Below, in pieces: positions 16,714 through 25,772 of a stretch of 64,000 bases of DNA. The stretch is from Streptomyces sp. 1222.5. GTDB lineage: Bacteria > Actinomycetota > Actinomycetes > Streptomycetales > Streptomycetaceae. Made by a program: the position numbers and the translations under genes. The notes under the pieces were generated by a model, which saw only the letters and a list, made by a program, of their open reading frames with translations, was not told where the DNA came from and did not search any database. Position 1 is the first letter of the stretch; every line of letters starts with the position of its first letter. The stretch is from the NCBI RefSeq assembly GCF_900105245.1, contig NZ_FNSZ01000001.1:2728001-2792000 (forward strand), written 5' to 3'.

Positions 16714-17874
16714 TCAACACGGTCGGTGACCGTCCCGGAGCGAGATCATCGCCTGGCGTGTCAACTTCCAGCCATCGCCGTGTCGTTCGACGTAGCCAAG
16801 TGCTCGGAGTTCGTACAGTCTCGCGATCGCCTCGTCCCTGGTGGTCCGCGCGCCGAGCGCGATCTCGTCGGTGGGGGCCGCCCGGTCGCCGGGCAGGGCG
16901 GCGAGGACGGCGCGGGCGGCCGGTTCCAGCAGGTCGCGCGGCAGCACCGGGCCGCGCCGCGGCGGTGCCAGCTCTCCCATGTCGCCGACGAGTTCCACCA
17001 CTTCCGCCGCGTCGGTGACCAGGGCGGCCTCACCTCGCAGCAGTTCGTGCACACCGGCCGAGAGGGCGCTGGTGACCGGGCCGGGCACGCCCATGGTGAA
17101 GCGGCCGAGCCGCTGGGCGGCCCGCGCGGTGGCCAGTGACCCGCTGCGGCAGGCGGCCTCGACGACGACGGTTCCCCTGGTCAGCGCGGCGATGACCCGG
17201 TTGCGGAGGATGAACCGGCTCGGTGTCGGGTGGTCGCCCGGCGGCAACTCGCCGACGACGAGTCCCTGTTCCGCGATCCTGTCGATCAGCGCGGCGTGGC
17301 CGCGGGGGTAGGACCGGTCGACACCGCAGGCGAGGACGGCGACAGTGGCTCCGCGGGCGGCGAGGGCACCGCGGTGGGCGGCACCGTCGATGCCGTAGGC
17401 GCCGCCGGACACGACGACCCACCCCCGCTCGGCCAGCCCCGCGGCGAGCGTGGCCGCCGCATGGGTGCCGTACTCGGTGCAGGCCCGGGCCCCCACCACG
17501 GCGACGGATCTGAGCGCCCACATCCGCAGGCCGGCGCGGCCGCGCACCCACAGCCCGACGGGCCGCGCGTCCGCGAGGTCGTCGAGCTGCCCGGGCCACT
17601 CGGCGTCCCCGGGGCACACGAACCGCGCCCCGGCGGCCCGGGCCGTCGCGAGATCCCGCTCCGGCTCGGCCCGCCTGGCCCGCGCGACAAGCCCGGCCCA
17701 GCGTGTCGCACTCATCCCGGGCAGCGGTTCCTCGCCCTTGCGGAGCCGCCGCACCACCGCCCGCACGCCGAACTCGCGCACCCACCGCCCGACGGTCTCG
17801 TCCCCCGGCTCGGCCACCCGGCAGAGGAACACCCTGCCGAGCCGGTCGCCGTCGGAGTCCTCTTCCGCGGTCAC
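16714..17874 (-). CDS. dprA: DNA-processing protein DprA
   Basis: DprA loads RecA on single-stranded DNA in transformation; its role in Streptomyces is unclear. The protein is 386 aa. A SAM-like N-terminus precedes the Rossmann domain (about 120-290), which has VVGARACTEYG, VVSGGAYGIDGAAH, ACGVDRSYP, and SRFILRNRVIAALT. A C-terminal winged-helix-like region (about 310-380) follows. The GTG start overlaps the comM stop (GTGA), so comM and dprA are translationally coupled. yraN-comM-dprA is a widespread actinobacterial order. Confidence 0.95.
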   Translation of the reverse strand: MTAEEDSDGDRLGRVFLCRVAEPGDETVGRWVREFGVRAVVRRLRKGEEPLPGMSATRWAGLVARARRAEPERDLATARAAGARFVCPGDAEWPGQLDDLADARPVGLWVRGRAGLRMWALRSVAVVGARACTEYGTHAAATLAAGLAERGWVVVSGGAYGIDGAAHRGALAARGATVAVLACGVDRSYPRGHAALIDRIAEQGLVVGELPPGDHPTPSRFILRNRVIAALTRGTVVVEAACRSGSLATARAAQRLGRFTMGVPGPVTSALSAGVHELLRGEAALVTDAAEVVELVGDMGELAPPRRGPVLPRDLLEPAARAVLAALPGDRAAPTDEIALGARTTRDEAIARLYELRALGYVERHGDGWKLTRQAMISLRDGHRPC

Positions 17875-19496
17875 GTCAGCGCCCCGATGGCCATCGGCAC
17901 CCCTCGGGGCACGCCGGTGCGCAGTTGCAGGGCGAGCGCCACGTCGGTGGCGTCCGGGCGTTCGTGCCCGACGAGGTCGGCGACCGTCCAGGCGACACGC
18001 AGCACCCGGTCGATCCCCCGGGCGGTGAGCACGCCCCGCTCCAGGTTGCGTTCCGCCTCGTCCATGGCGCCGGTGACGGCCTGGTACCGGCCGCGCAGCT
18101 CCCGGCCGGGGACCTCGCTGTTGGTGCGCCAGGGGGTTTTGGCGAGGCGGGCGGCGGCCCGCTCACGGGCCTGGCGCACCCGGGCGGCGACGGTCGCGGT
18201 GGACTCGCCCCGGGCGCCGGGCACGGTGAGCTGGGCCCGGCTGACGGGATCCACCTCCACCCGCAGGTCCACCCGGTCCAGCAGCGGGCCGGACAGCCTG
18301 GACTGGTAGCGGCGGATCGCCGACGGGGGGCACTCGCACAGCGAGTCGCGCTGCGAGAAGCGTCCGCACGGGCACGGGTTGGCGGCCAGGACCATGAGGA
18401 AGCGCGCCGGGAAGCGGACCACGCCGGCGCTGCGGGCGATCACCACGTGTCCCGACTCCAGGGGCTGCCGCAGGGCGTCGAGGGTCTGGCCGTGGAACTC
18501 GGGTGCCTCGTCCAGGAAGAGCACGCCGCGATGGGCGAGGGACACGGCCCCGGGGCGCGCGATGCCGGGTCCGCCGCCGACGAGGGACTGCATCGTCGCC
18601 GAGTGGTGCGGGGCGCAGTAGGGCGCGACGTCGATGAGGGGCTTGCCCGGCGGCAGCAGTCCGGCCACCGAGTGCACGGCGGTGACCTCCAGCGACTCCT
18701 CCCTGGTGAGCCGGGGAAGCACGGCGGGCAGGCGCTCGGCGAGCATGGTCTTGCCCGCACCGGGCGGGCCTTCCAGGAACAGGTGGTGTCCGCCGGCGGC
18801 GGCGACCTCCACCGCCGTGCGGGCGGAGGTCTGGCCCACGACGTCGGCCAGGTCGTGATCGTGGTCGTGCTGTGCGGCGCCGAGGCTGTGCATACCGGTG
18901 GCGGCGCCGGTGCCGGGCACGCGCAGTCCGGCCAGGAGGGGGTCGGGCCGCCCCTGCTCGTCGGGCTGCTCCTCGGGGACGGGCTCGTCGGTCAGCACGG
19001 CGATCAGCTGGCGCAGGCTGCGCACCCCCAGCACCGACACACCGGGGACCAGCGAGGCCTCGGCGGCGGCGCACTCCGGCACGACGACCTGCTCGTAGCC
19101 CGCGTCGGCCGCGGCTAGGACGGCCGGCAGGATGCCCCGGACCGGTCGCACGCGGCCGTCCAGGCCCAGTTCGCCGATCATGACGATGTCGGCGAGGACC
19201 CGGGGGTCGATCCGTTCGGCGGCGCCGAGCACGGCGCAGGCGACGGCCAGGTCGAAGCCGGAACCGGCCTTGGGCACCGACGCCGGGCTGAGTCCGACGG
19301 TGAGCTTCTTCTGCGGCCACTCGCCGCCCGAGTTCACCACCGCCGCCCGGACCCGGTCGCGGCTCTCCGTCAGGCTCTTGTCCGGCAGGCCGACCAGGGT
19401 GAAGGCGGCGACGCCGGGTTCGAGGTCGGCCTGGACCTCGACGACGACCCCTTCGACTCCGACCAGGGCCACCGAGCACGTACGGGCGAATCCCAT
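17871..19496 (-). CDS. comM: ComM/YifB-family AAA+ protein (Mg-chelatase-like)
   Basis: ComM is a hexameric helicase that drives branch migration during uptake of DNA in competent bacteria. The 541-aa protein has an S5-like N-terminal domain (about 1-160; VGLPDKSLTESRDRVRAAV), a Walker A (LEGPPGAGKTMLAERLP, about 245-260), a Walker B (GVLFLDEAPEF), and a zinc-type cluster NPCPCGRFSQRDSLCECP typical of the family. The C-terminal Mg_chelatase_C region ends the protein. One base separates its ATG from the yraN stop. Why Streptomyces keeps comM and dprA without known competence is open. Confidence 0.94.
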   Translation of the reverse strand: MGFARTCSVALVGVEGVVVEVQADLEPGVAAFTLVGLPDKSLTESRDRVRAAVVNSGGEWPQKKLTVGLSPASVPKAGSGFDLAVACAVLGAAERIDPRVLADIVMIGELGLDGRVRPVRGILPAVLAAADAGYEQVVVPECAAAEASLVPGVSVLGVRSLRQLIAVLTDEPVPEEQPDEQGRPDPLLAGLRVPGTGAATGMHSLGAAQHDHDHDLADVVGQTSARTAVEVAAAGGHHLFLEGPPGAGKTMLAERLPAVLPRLTREESLEVTAVHSVAGLLPPGKPLIDVAPYCAPHHSATMQSLVGGGPGIARPGAVSLAHRGVLFLDEAPEFHGQTLDALRQPLESGHVVIARSAGVVRFPARFLMVLAANPCPCGRFSQRDSLCECPPSAIRRYQSRLSGPLLDRVDLRVEVDPVSRAQLTVPGARGESTATVAARVRQARERAAARLAKTPWRTNSEVPGRELRGRYQAVTGAMDEAERNLERGVLTARGIDRVLRVAWTVADLVGHERPDATDVALALQLRTGVPRGVPMAIGALT

Positions 19497-19497
19497 C

Positions 19498-19863
19498 TCA
19501 GGCCACCCCCCGAGCGTGCTCGACGAGCGGGGCGCCCCGGCGGGGCAGGAGCACGCCGATCAGGTCGATGCGGACGCCGCCCGGCGGTGCTCCGCCGTGG
19601 GCGTGGATCCAGCGTTCGGCCAGGCCCCGGAGCCGTTCGGCCTTCCGCGGGGTGACCGCGGCCATCGGATGCTCGTAGGAACCGCTCCTGCGGGTCTTCA
19701 CCTCGCAGATGACGAGCGCGTCGCCGTCCCGCGCCACGATGTCGATCTCGCCGGATCTGCCCGAGCGCCAGTTGCGCTCCAGGACCGTCATCCCGGACCG
19801 GACCAGCCGCCGCGCGGCCAGGTCCTCGCCGTATTTGCCGAGTGCACTGCGTGCCCTGCTCAT
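19498..19863 (-). CDS. yraN: UPF0102 (YraN) endonuclease-like protein
   Basis: The protein is 121 aa from ATG 19863; a GTG at 19893 would add 10 residues, but relatives start with a short basic segment before [13 protein letters not shown]. The UPF0102 core resembles restriction endonucleases: [21 protein letters not shown] carries the Asp...Glu-x-Lys signature (about 45-65). Its cellular role is unproven, perhaps DNA processing with its neighbours comM and dprA. It begins a tightly packed three-gene run. Confidence 0.93.
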   Translation of the reverse strand: MSRARSALGKYGEDLAARRLVRSGMTVLERNWRSGRSGEIDIVARDGDALVICEVKTRRSGSYEHPMAAVTPRKAERLRGLAERWIHAHGGAPPGGVRIDLIGVLLPRRGAPLVEHARGVA

Positions 19864-19951
19864 GTCGGCACCACCTCCGGCACCAACGGTCACGCAGCGG
19901 GCCCACCCGTGTTGATCTTGGTGGACGGCTCAGCGGTTGTGGAAAACCCCG

Positions 19952-20260
19952 TCACCCGCCCGGAAGCTCCAGGTCGCTCTTGTTCAGCTCCTCGATGTTC
20001 ACGTCCTTGAACGTGAGGACGCGGACCTGCTTGACGAAGCGTGCCGGCCGGTACATGTCCCAGACCCAGGCGTCGGCCATGGACACCTCGAAGAACACCT
20101 CACCCTGGACCGAGTGCACCTGCATCTCGTAGTCGTTGGTGAGGTAGAAGCGCCGCTCGGTCTCGATCACGTATTTGAACAGACCGACGACGTCTCGGTA
20201 CTCCCGGTAGAGCTTCAGCTCCATCTCGGTCTCGTACTTCTCGAGGTCCTCGGCGCTCAT
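19952..20260 (-). CDS. DUF2469 conserved actinobacterial protein
   Basis: The 102-aa protein begins MSAEDLEKYETEMELKLYREYRDV and has YVIETERRFYLTNDYE and MADAWVWDMYRPARF. This is the DUF2469 family, restricted to actinobacteria and highly conserved, with no known function that I can state. It has an alpha/beta-looking sequence, no membrane segment and no cysteine. It lies between the NUDIX gene and yraN on the same strand, close to the signal peptidase group. Confidence 0.95.
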   Translation of the reverse strand: MSAEDLEKYETEMELKLYREYRDVVGLFKYVIETERRFYLTNDYEMQVHSVQGEVFFEVSMADAWVWDMYRPARFVKQVRVLTFKDVNIEELNKSDLELPGG

Positions 20261-20316
20261 GGCATGTTCCCCTTCAGCCGTGCGATCCCCCCATTGTGCG
20301 CCAGTCCCGGGAGCCC

Positions 20317-20838
20317 TCAGACGATTTCCGTGTCGAGGGTCACGGGCCTGGCCGGGGGACCTTCGTCGAGCAGCCGCTGCAGCAGCCCGGCGAGTCTGGT
20401 CGGATACACCGTCTCATGTGCCCGGGTCAGTTCCCGACACGTCCACCAGCGCGCTCCGGCGACACTGCGCCGCTCCAGCTCCGTCAGCCCCGTCGCCACG
20501 CCGACCGTCTGGGTCGTACGGGCCAGGTAGTACCACTCGTCCTGGTCCCAGCGGCGTCCCGCGAAGGGGAAGGAGCACCGCCTGCGCCACAGCACGGGAC
20601 CGAGTTCCACATCGGTGATGCCGGTCTCCTCGGCGAGTTCCCGCAGCGCGGCCTCCTCGCGCGTCTCGGCGCCCTCCAGACCGCCGCCGGGGGTGAACCA
20701 CCAGTCGTCGGCCGGATCGTCCGGCTCGTGACCGTGCAGCAGCAGGATGCGGTCCGCGGGGTCGAGGAGGACAACCCGGGCGACCTTGCGCAGCCCTCCC
20801 TCGCGGGAGTCGTCCGCCGGCGTGGTCTCAGCGGGCAC
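20317..20838 (-). CDS. NUDIX hydrolase
   Basis: The protein is 173 aa from GTG 20838. The NUDIX box (GGGLEGAETREEAALRELAEETGI, about 48-71) is complete. Nearby WRRRCSFPFAGRRWDQDEWYYLA is also seen in Streptomyces MutT-like proteins, whose substrate is not fixed. The start overlaps the sipZ stop by 11 bases, so it is coupled to sipZ. In S. lividans, as I recall, sipZ heads an operon with unrelated genes, including a MutT-like one; this fits. Confidence 0.93.
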   Translation of the reverse strand: MPAETTPADDSREGGLRKVARVVLLDPADRILLLHGHEPDDPADDWWFTPGGGLEGAETREEAALRELAEETGITDVELGPVLWRRRCSFPFAGRRWDQDEWYYLARTTQTVGVATGLTELERRSVAGARWWTCRELTRAHETVYPTRLAGLLQRLLDEGPPARPVTLDTEIV

Positions 20839-21610
20839 CGACGGGCTCCGGGCCGGTGCGGGCGCGGGAGCGGCCCAGGCGCTTGGCGATCGGGCCGTAC
20901 GCGCCGCCGCCGAGGACCAGGACGGCTCCGGCGACGATCATCAGCTCGATGGTGCGCAGCGGACCGGGCCGGGAGAGGGCGCCGAGCGACTCGAAGCCGG
21001 TGGGGCTCTTGAGCGAACCCTTCCAGGGCCACACGACGGCTTCCACGCGGGCGGAGACGGCGTCGCGGGAGACGGTGCCCTTGGCGGTGTCGGTGAGGTG
21101 CGCGCTGGAGTCCAATGAGCCCTGGCGCTCGTCGCCGAGGAGGAAGAGCCGGCCCTTCGGGACGGTGACGGTCGGGATGTTCTTGATCTCGGCCAGGCTG
21201 CCCTCGGGCAGGTAGGGCTCGTCTACCTGCTTGCCGTTGACGGTCAGCTTGCCGTCGGTGCAGCAGGAGACGGTGTCACCGCCGACGGCTACGACACGCT
21301 TGACCACCTTCGCGTTGGTGACCCAGCTCTTGTCCTCGAAGACGACGACGTCACCGCGCCGCACCTCGTCGCCGTCGACCCGCTGGGCGAGCACCCGGTC
21401 ACCGGCGTCGATGGTGGGGGTCATGGAGCTGGTCGGCACGGTGTACGGGCGGTAGGTGACCGCCGCCCACGCGAATCCGCCGAGGAACAGCACCAGGCCG
21501 AGCGCCACGGCCAGCCCGGACAGTCTCTGCCCGATTCTGCCGCCGCCGGCCCGTGCCGTGCCTGTGCCGCCGCCGTGCGGGGCCGTACGCGTCGTGCTCT
21601 CGCCACCCAT
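20828..21610 (-). CDS. sipZ: Type I signal peptidase SipZ
   Basis: Type I signal peptidases cleave signal peptides from exported proteins on the outer face of the membrane. The 260-aa protein has an N-terminal membrane segment (about 28-52), the catalytic Ser in PTSSM (about 60), and the catalytic Lys in VVKRVVAVGGD. It has a second membrane segment near the C-terminus (about 220-240), as in other Streptomyces enzymes. The box E region reads GDERQGSLDSS, where other members have GDxxxxSxDSR. It is the last sip gene and overlaps the NUDIX gene. Confidence 0.92.
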   Translation of the reverse strand: MGGESTTRTAPHGGGTGTARAGGGRIGQRLSGLAVALGLVLFLGGFAWAAVTYRPYTVPTSSMTPTIDAGDRVLAQRVDGDEVRRGDVVVFEDKSWVTNAKVVKRVVAVGGDTVSCCTDGKLTVNGKQVDEPYLPEGSLAEIKNIPTVTVPKGRLFLLGDERQGSLDSSAHLTDTAKGTVSRDAVSARVEAVVWPWKGSLKSPTGFESLGALSRPGPLRTIELMIVAGAVLVLGGGAYGPIAKRLGRSRARTGPEPVGAR

Positions 21611-21730
21611 GGACCCGCACCCTACCCGGCGGTACCGGGCGAGGTCAGCCCCCTGTTTCCCCCGCCCAGGCAGGCCGGGCGTGAGGACGGAGGGAGGACC
21701 GGCCGGGCGGGTCCGCCCGGCCGGGTGGGG

Positions 21731-22732
21731 TCAGCGCCGCCCGGCGGACCTCGTCGGTACGGCCTTGGACTCCGGCCGGTCCGAGCGCCGGCGCCGCCAC
21801 ACCGCCACCGGCAGCACCGCGACGAGGGCCACGCCCTGGGGGGCCACCGTCAGGGAGGCGGAGGCGGAGGACTGCTCGTCGAGCCCGGGCTGGTCGAAGG
21901 TGTCCGGGATCGGCAGGGTGCCCCAGCGATTGATCGGCCAGGCCTTGACGATGGCACGGCCGACGACCTCGTCGACGGGGACCATGCCGTGGTGCTTGTC
22001 GGACTGGTTGTAGCGGGAGTCGCGGGAGTTCTGGCGGTGGTCGCCCATCACCCAGAGGTAGCCCTTGGGCACCTTCACCTTGAACTGGCCGCCCAGGTCG
22101 TCGTCGGTGCACGGCGTGTTGCCGGGGTAGACGTACGGCTCGTTCAGCGCCTTGCCGTTGACCACCAGCGGGCCGGTGCCCTTGCACTGGACCGTGTCGC
22201 CGCCGACGCCGATCACGCGCTTGATCAGGTCCTTCTCCTCGGCGGACGGCATCAGGCCGATCCAGCTGAGCACCTTCTGCACGGCGTTCGGGTTGGGCGC
22301 CGGCTCGCCGGCCAGCCAGTTGTCCGGGTCGTGGAAGACGACGACCTCGCCGCGCTCGGGCTCGGAACCGAACCAGGGGGTGAGCTTGTCGACCAGGACG
22401 CGGTCACCCTGCTGGAGGGTGTTCTGCATCGAGTCGGACGGGATCGAGAACGCCTGCACCAGGAACGTCTTGATCAGCAGTGCCAGCACCAGCGCGATGA
22501 CCACCAGGATCGGCAGCTCCTTCCAGAAGGAGCGCTGCTTCGCCGGCCGGTGCGTGGTCTCACCCGTGCCCGCGTCCTGGGTGCGGGGCTCGTCCGCCGG
22601 CGCGCCGTCGTCGGCCGGGTCATTCCTGGGGGTCATGGTGCCGTCCGGGACGGGACCGTTCGCCTCCACGGGGTGCCCGCGGTGCTCTTCGCCGTCGTGT
22701 CCCGAACGTGCGCCAACCGCCACATCCCCCAC
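21731..22732 (-). CDS. sipY: Type I signal peptidase SipY
   Basis: The protein is 333 aa from GTG 22732. An N-terminal extension of about 65 residues precedes a membrane segment (LPILVVIALVLALLIKTFLV), then the catalytic site PSDSM (the Gly of the usual PSGSM is Asp), the Lys in DLIKRVIGVGGD, and box E GDHRQNSRDSR. A C-terminal hydrophobic stretch ends in an Arg-rich tail. SipY was reported as the major signal peptidase in S. lividans. Its start lies inside the end of sipX (113-bp overlap), so coupling is likely. An ATG near 22636 is an alternative start. Confidence 0.92.
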   Translation of the reverse strand: MGDVAVGARSGHDGEEHRGHPVEANGPVPDGTMTPRNDPADDGAPADEPRTQDAGTGETTHRPAKQRSFWKELPILVVIALVLALLIKTFLVQAFSIPSDSMQNTLQQGDRVLVDKLTPWFGSEPERGEVVVFHDPDNWLAGEPAPNPNAVQKVLSWIGLMPSAEEKDLIKRVIGVGGDTVQCKGTGPLVVNGKALNEPYVYPGNTPCTDDDLGGQFKVKVPKGYLWVMGDHRQNSRDSRYNQSDKHHGMVPVDEVVGRAIVKAWPINRWGTLPIPDTFDQPGLDEQSSASASLTVAPQGVALVAVLPVAVWRRRRSDRPESKAVPTRSAGRR

Positions 22733-23714
22733 GCCAACTCCTCACTCTGTGCCGCCGCCCGCGCCGGATACGGTGCAGGCCCACCACTCCCATAACGAGC
22801 GGGAGTTCCGCAGGGCTCGGGAGCCGGGTCGATCCGTTCTGGTTCTCTGAGGCAACCCTATGCGACTGCCGGGTACCGGCGGTCGCCCCCGACACGGAGT
22901 CGGCGACGCTTGCGAAGGTTTTAGGTTCCTGAAGGCGCGTCCAGTGGCCGATCGGCCAGCCGATGGCCATGGCCCGGCCGACCACCGAGTCCTCGGAGAC
23001 CGTGCCGCCGTACGGCGTGTCCTGGTGGAAGCGGGAGTCAGCGGAGTTGCCCCGGTGGTCACCCATCACCCACAGCCGGCCCTTGGGCACGGTGATGTCG
23101 AAGGGGGTGGCGGAGGGGGCGTCCCCCGGATAGATGTAGTCGCCCTCGGTCAGCGGTACGCCGTTGACGGTGAGGCGGCCCTGGGCGTCGCAGCACTTGA
23201 CGTGGTCGCCACCGACCCCGATGACCCGCTTGATCAGGTCCTTCTCGTTGTCGGAGGGCAGCAGGCCGATGAAGGTGAGGCCTTCCTTGAACTGCTTGAC
23301 GACGATGGGGTCGTTCTTCTTGGTGGTCTGTTCGTCCGCGAGCCAGCCGCCCGGGTCGTGGAAGACGACGACGTCCCCACGCTGCGGCTTGGAGCCGAAC
23401 CAGGGGGTGAACTTGTCGACCAGCACACGGTCGCCGATCCGGATCGTCTGCTCCATGGAGCCGGACGGGATCACGAACGCCTGGACGAGGAAGGTCTTCA
23501 GGACGAGCGCGATGAGGACCGCGACACCGACCAGAAGGGGGATCTCCCGAACGGCTGAACGACGGCGCTTGCGTTTGACCTTGCGCTGCAGTTTGCGGCG
23601 CTCCGCGCGCGTGCGGCCACCGCCCCCGGACGAGCCGGTGCGGCGGATCCCGGTGGGCAGCAGGTTCTCGGCGGGCGTCGCGGGCACCCCGCGCGGTTTG
23701 CCGCGGTTACCCAT
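22620..23714 (-). CDS. sipX: Type I signal peptidase SipX with long C-terminal tail
   Basis: The protein is 364 aa. A strongly basic N-terminus (KRKRRRSAVREIP) precedes one membrane segment, the catalytic Ser in PSGSM, the Lys in DLIKRVIGVGGD, and box E GDHRGNSADSR. After about residue 265 the sequence has an unusual extension with ELPLVMGVVGLHRIRRG followed by an Arg-rich tail. The last ~37 codons overlap the sipY start. The tail could be real, since I recall it in S. coelicolor, or could result from a shifted stop. It is coupled to sipW (start overlaps the sipW stop by 8 bases). Confidence 0.9.
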   Translation of the reverse strand: MGNRGKPRGVPATPAENLLPTGIRRTGSSGGGGRTRAERRKLQRKVKRKRRRSAVREIPLLVGVAVLIALVLKTFLVQAFVIPSGSMEQTIRIGDRVLVDKFTPWFGSKPQRGDVVVFHDPGGWLADEQTTKKNDPIVVKQFKEGLTFIGLLPSDNEKDLIKRVIGVGGDHVKCCDAQGRLTVNGVPLTEGDYIYPGDAPSATPFDITVPKGRLWVMGDHRGNSADSRFHQDTPYGGTVSEDSVVGRAMAIGWPIGHWTRLQEPKTFASVADSVSGATAGTRQSHRVASENQNGSTRLPSPAELPLVMGVVGLHRIRRGRRHRVRSWRGGCGGWRTFGTRRRRAPRAPRGGERSRPGRHHDPQE

Positions 23715-24408
23715 GGGCCCCCTCCGCCGGGGTCGCGGGCACGCGCGCGTAGGCCGGCGGGCGCCTCAGGTGCGCCCAGTGGCCGTACGGCCAGACGATC
23801 CAGTCGGCGCGGCCGATGACGTCGTCCACGGGGATCATGCCGCCGCCGGGCGAGCCCAGGTGGTCGCGGGAGTCGCTGGAGTGGCTGCGGTGGTCGCCGA
23901 GGACGAAGAGGCGGCCCGCGGGCACGGCGACGTCGAAGGGAACGCTGGAGGCGCTGTTCCCTGGATAGAGGAACGACGACTCGTCGACCGACCGGCCGTT
24001 CACCTCGATCCTGCCCTCCTTGTCGCAGCAGACCACGTGGTCTCCCCCCACCCCGACAACGCGTTTGACGTAGTCCGCGTCTCCGAAATACCCGGTGCCG
24101 TCGAACACAATCACGTCGCCGCGGCGCGGCTGGGCACCGAAACGGTACGCCAACTTGTTTACGAGAACGCGGTCCCCGATCCTCAAACCCCGCTCCATGG
24201 ATCCGCTGGGAATCTCGAACGGCTGCGCCACGAAGGTGTTCAGCAGCAGGACGAACGCCAGGCAGGCGAAGACGGTGACGGTGATCCGTCCCCCCGGCAG
24301 CCACACGGTGATCCGCGACGGCAACGCGAAACGCGACCGGCCCTCCGGCCCCGGAGTACCGGGGTGGGAGGAGCGGTCGCGTTCCGTCTGCTGAGCTTCG
24401 GTGTCCAT
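23707..24408 (-). CDS. sipW: Type I signal peptidase SipW
   Basis: The 233-aa protein has one membrane segment (VTVFACLAFVLLLNTFV), then PSGSM with the catalytic Ser, DYVKRVVGVGGD with the catalytic Lys, and LGDHRSHSSDSRDHLG as box E. It is first of four consecutive sip genes. The name here follows position: in S. lividans the order is sipW-sipX-sipY-sipZ. It lies 45 bp after the rplS stop. Confidence 0.92.
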   Translation of the reverse strand: MDTEAQQTERDRSSHPGTPGPEGRSRFALPSRITVWLPGGRITVTVFACLAFVLLLNTFVAQPFEIPSGSMERGLRIGDRVLVNKLAYRFGAQPRRGDVIVFDGTGYFGDADYVKRVVGVGGDHVVCCDKEGRIEVNGRSVDESSFLYPGNSASSVPFDVAVPAGRLFVLGDHRSHSSDSRDHLGSPGGGMIPVDDVIGRADWIVWPYGHWAHLRRPPAYARVPATPAEGAHG

Positions 24409-24453
24409 CGGAGCCAGATGTTATCCGGCCCCGCTGTGACGCCGGGGAAGCGC

Positions 24454-24804
24454 TCAGTTCTCGCGCTTCTCCTTGATCTTCGCGGCCTTGCCGCGCAGGT
24501 CACGGAGGTAGTACAGCTTGGCGCGGCGCACGTCACCACGGGTGACGAGCTCGATCTTCTCGACGATCGGGGTGTGCACCGGGAAGGTGCGCTCGACGCC
24601 GACGGAGAACGAGACCTTGCGGACCGTGAAGGTCTCGCGGACACCGGCGCCCTGGCGGCGGATGACAACGCCCTTGAACTGCTGCACACGGGAGCGGTTG
24701 CCCTCGATGACGCGCACGTGGACGTTGACGGTGTCACCCGGACGGAAGGCCGGGATGTCGCTGCGCAGCGACGACGCGTCGACGGAGTCGAGCAGGTGAG
24801 ACAT
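24454..24804 (-). CDS. rplS: 50S ribosomal protein L19
   Basis: L19 sits at the interface of the two ribosomal subunits. The 116-aa protein reads [16 protein letters not shown], then [22 protein letters not shown] and [15 protein letters not shown], ending IKEKREN, as expected. ATG 24804 is chosen over an upstream ATG nine codons earlier because family members begin MSHLLD. It lies between trmD and sipW, completing an rpsP-khpA-rimM-trmD-rplS cluster seen across bacteria. Confidence 0.97.
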   Translation of the reverse strand: MSHLLDSVDASSLRSDIPAFRPGDTVNVHVRVIEGNRSRVQQFKGVVIRRQGAGVRETFTVRKVSFSVGVERTFPVHTPIVEKIELVTRGDVRRAKLYYLRDLRGKAAKIKEKREN

Positions 24805-24938
24805 TTCGTCTGCTTTCTTCGCTGATGCCACAGGTCATCAACGGGAGATAGATGTACAGGAGACTGCCGTGCGGGTCGGGGCGGGCGTCGTGTCCCCCTG
24901 TGGCAGGGGCGCACACCGGACGGACGCACAACAGCGGT

Positions 24939-25772
24939 CTATTCTTCCACGCCCCCGGCCCGGCGCCAAAATCGGCCGTACCGCTCGCCCTCGGGGTCCG
25001 GTTCCCAGCCGAGGATGGAGAGCATCTCGCGGTCCTTCTTGTCGAAGGCCTTGGGCTCGCAGTGCTCGATCAGGTCGGGCCGGTTGGCCGTGGTGCGCCG
25101 CAGTGCCTCGTCCCTGCGCCAGCGGGCGATCTTCCCGTGGTGGCCGCTGAGCAGCACGTCGGGGATGCCGCGGCCGCGCCAGACGGGCGGCTTGGTGTGG
25201 ACGGGGCCCTCCAGGAGGTTCGCCATCGCGCCGGGCGCGAAGGAGTCGTCCCGGTGGGACTCGGCGTTGCCGAGGACGCCGGGCAGCAACCGGGCGACGG
25301 CCTCGGTGACGACCAGGACGGCCGCCTCACCGCCGGCGAGGACGTAGTCGCCGATGGAGACCTCGTGGACGGGCATGCGGGTCGCGTACTCGTCCATCAC
25401 GCGCCGGTCGATGCCCTCGTAGCGGGCCGGGGTGAAGATCAGCCAGGGGCGCTCGGAGAGTTCCACGGCCAGTTCCTGGGTGAAGGGACGGCCGCTCGGG
25501 GTGGGGACGATCAGCGCGGGGGCCCGGCCGCCGGCCTCGTAGCCGTCGGCGAGGACCGTGTCCAGGGCGTCGCCCCAGGGCTCGGTCTTCATGACCATGC
25601 CGGGGCCGCCGCCGTAGGGCGTGTCGTCGACGGTGTTGTGCCGGTCGTACGTCCAGGACCGCAGGTCGTGCACGTGCACGTCGAGCCGGCCGCGCGCGCG
25701 GGCCTTGCCGACGAGGGAGACGTTCAGGGGCTCCAGGTACTCGGGGAAGATCGTGACGACGTCGAGGCGCAT
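24939..25772 (-). CDS. trmD: tRNA (guanine37-N1)-methyltransferase
   Basis: TrmD methylates G37 of tRNAs with a G at position 36, preventing frameshifts. The 277-aa protein has the SPOUT trefoil-knot fold markers: DVVTIFPEYLEPL at the start, DDTPYGGGPGMVMK, ARYEGIDRRVMDEY, and the knot region SIGDYVLAGGEAAVLV. The ATG overlaps the rimM stop (ATGA). Confidence 0.97.
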   Translation of the reverse strand: MRLDVVTIFPEYLEPLNVSLVGKARARGRLDVHVHDLRSWTYDRHNTVDDTPYGGGPGMVMKTEPWGDALDTVLADGYEAGGRAPALIVPTPSGRPFTQELAVELSERPWLIFTPARYEGIDRRVMDEYATRMPVHEVSIGDYVLAGGEAAVLVVTEAVARLLPGVLGNAESHRDDSFAPGAMANLLEGPVHTKPPVWRGRGIPDVLLSGHHGKIARWRRDEALRRTTANRPDLIEHCEPKAFDKKDREMLSILGWEPDPEGERYGRFWRRAGGVEE

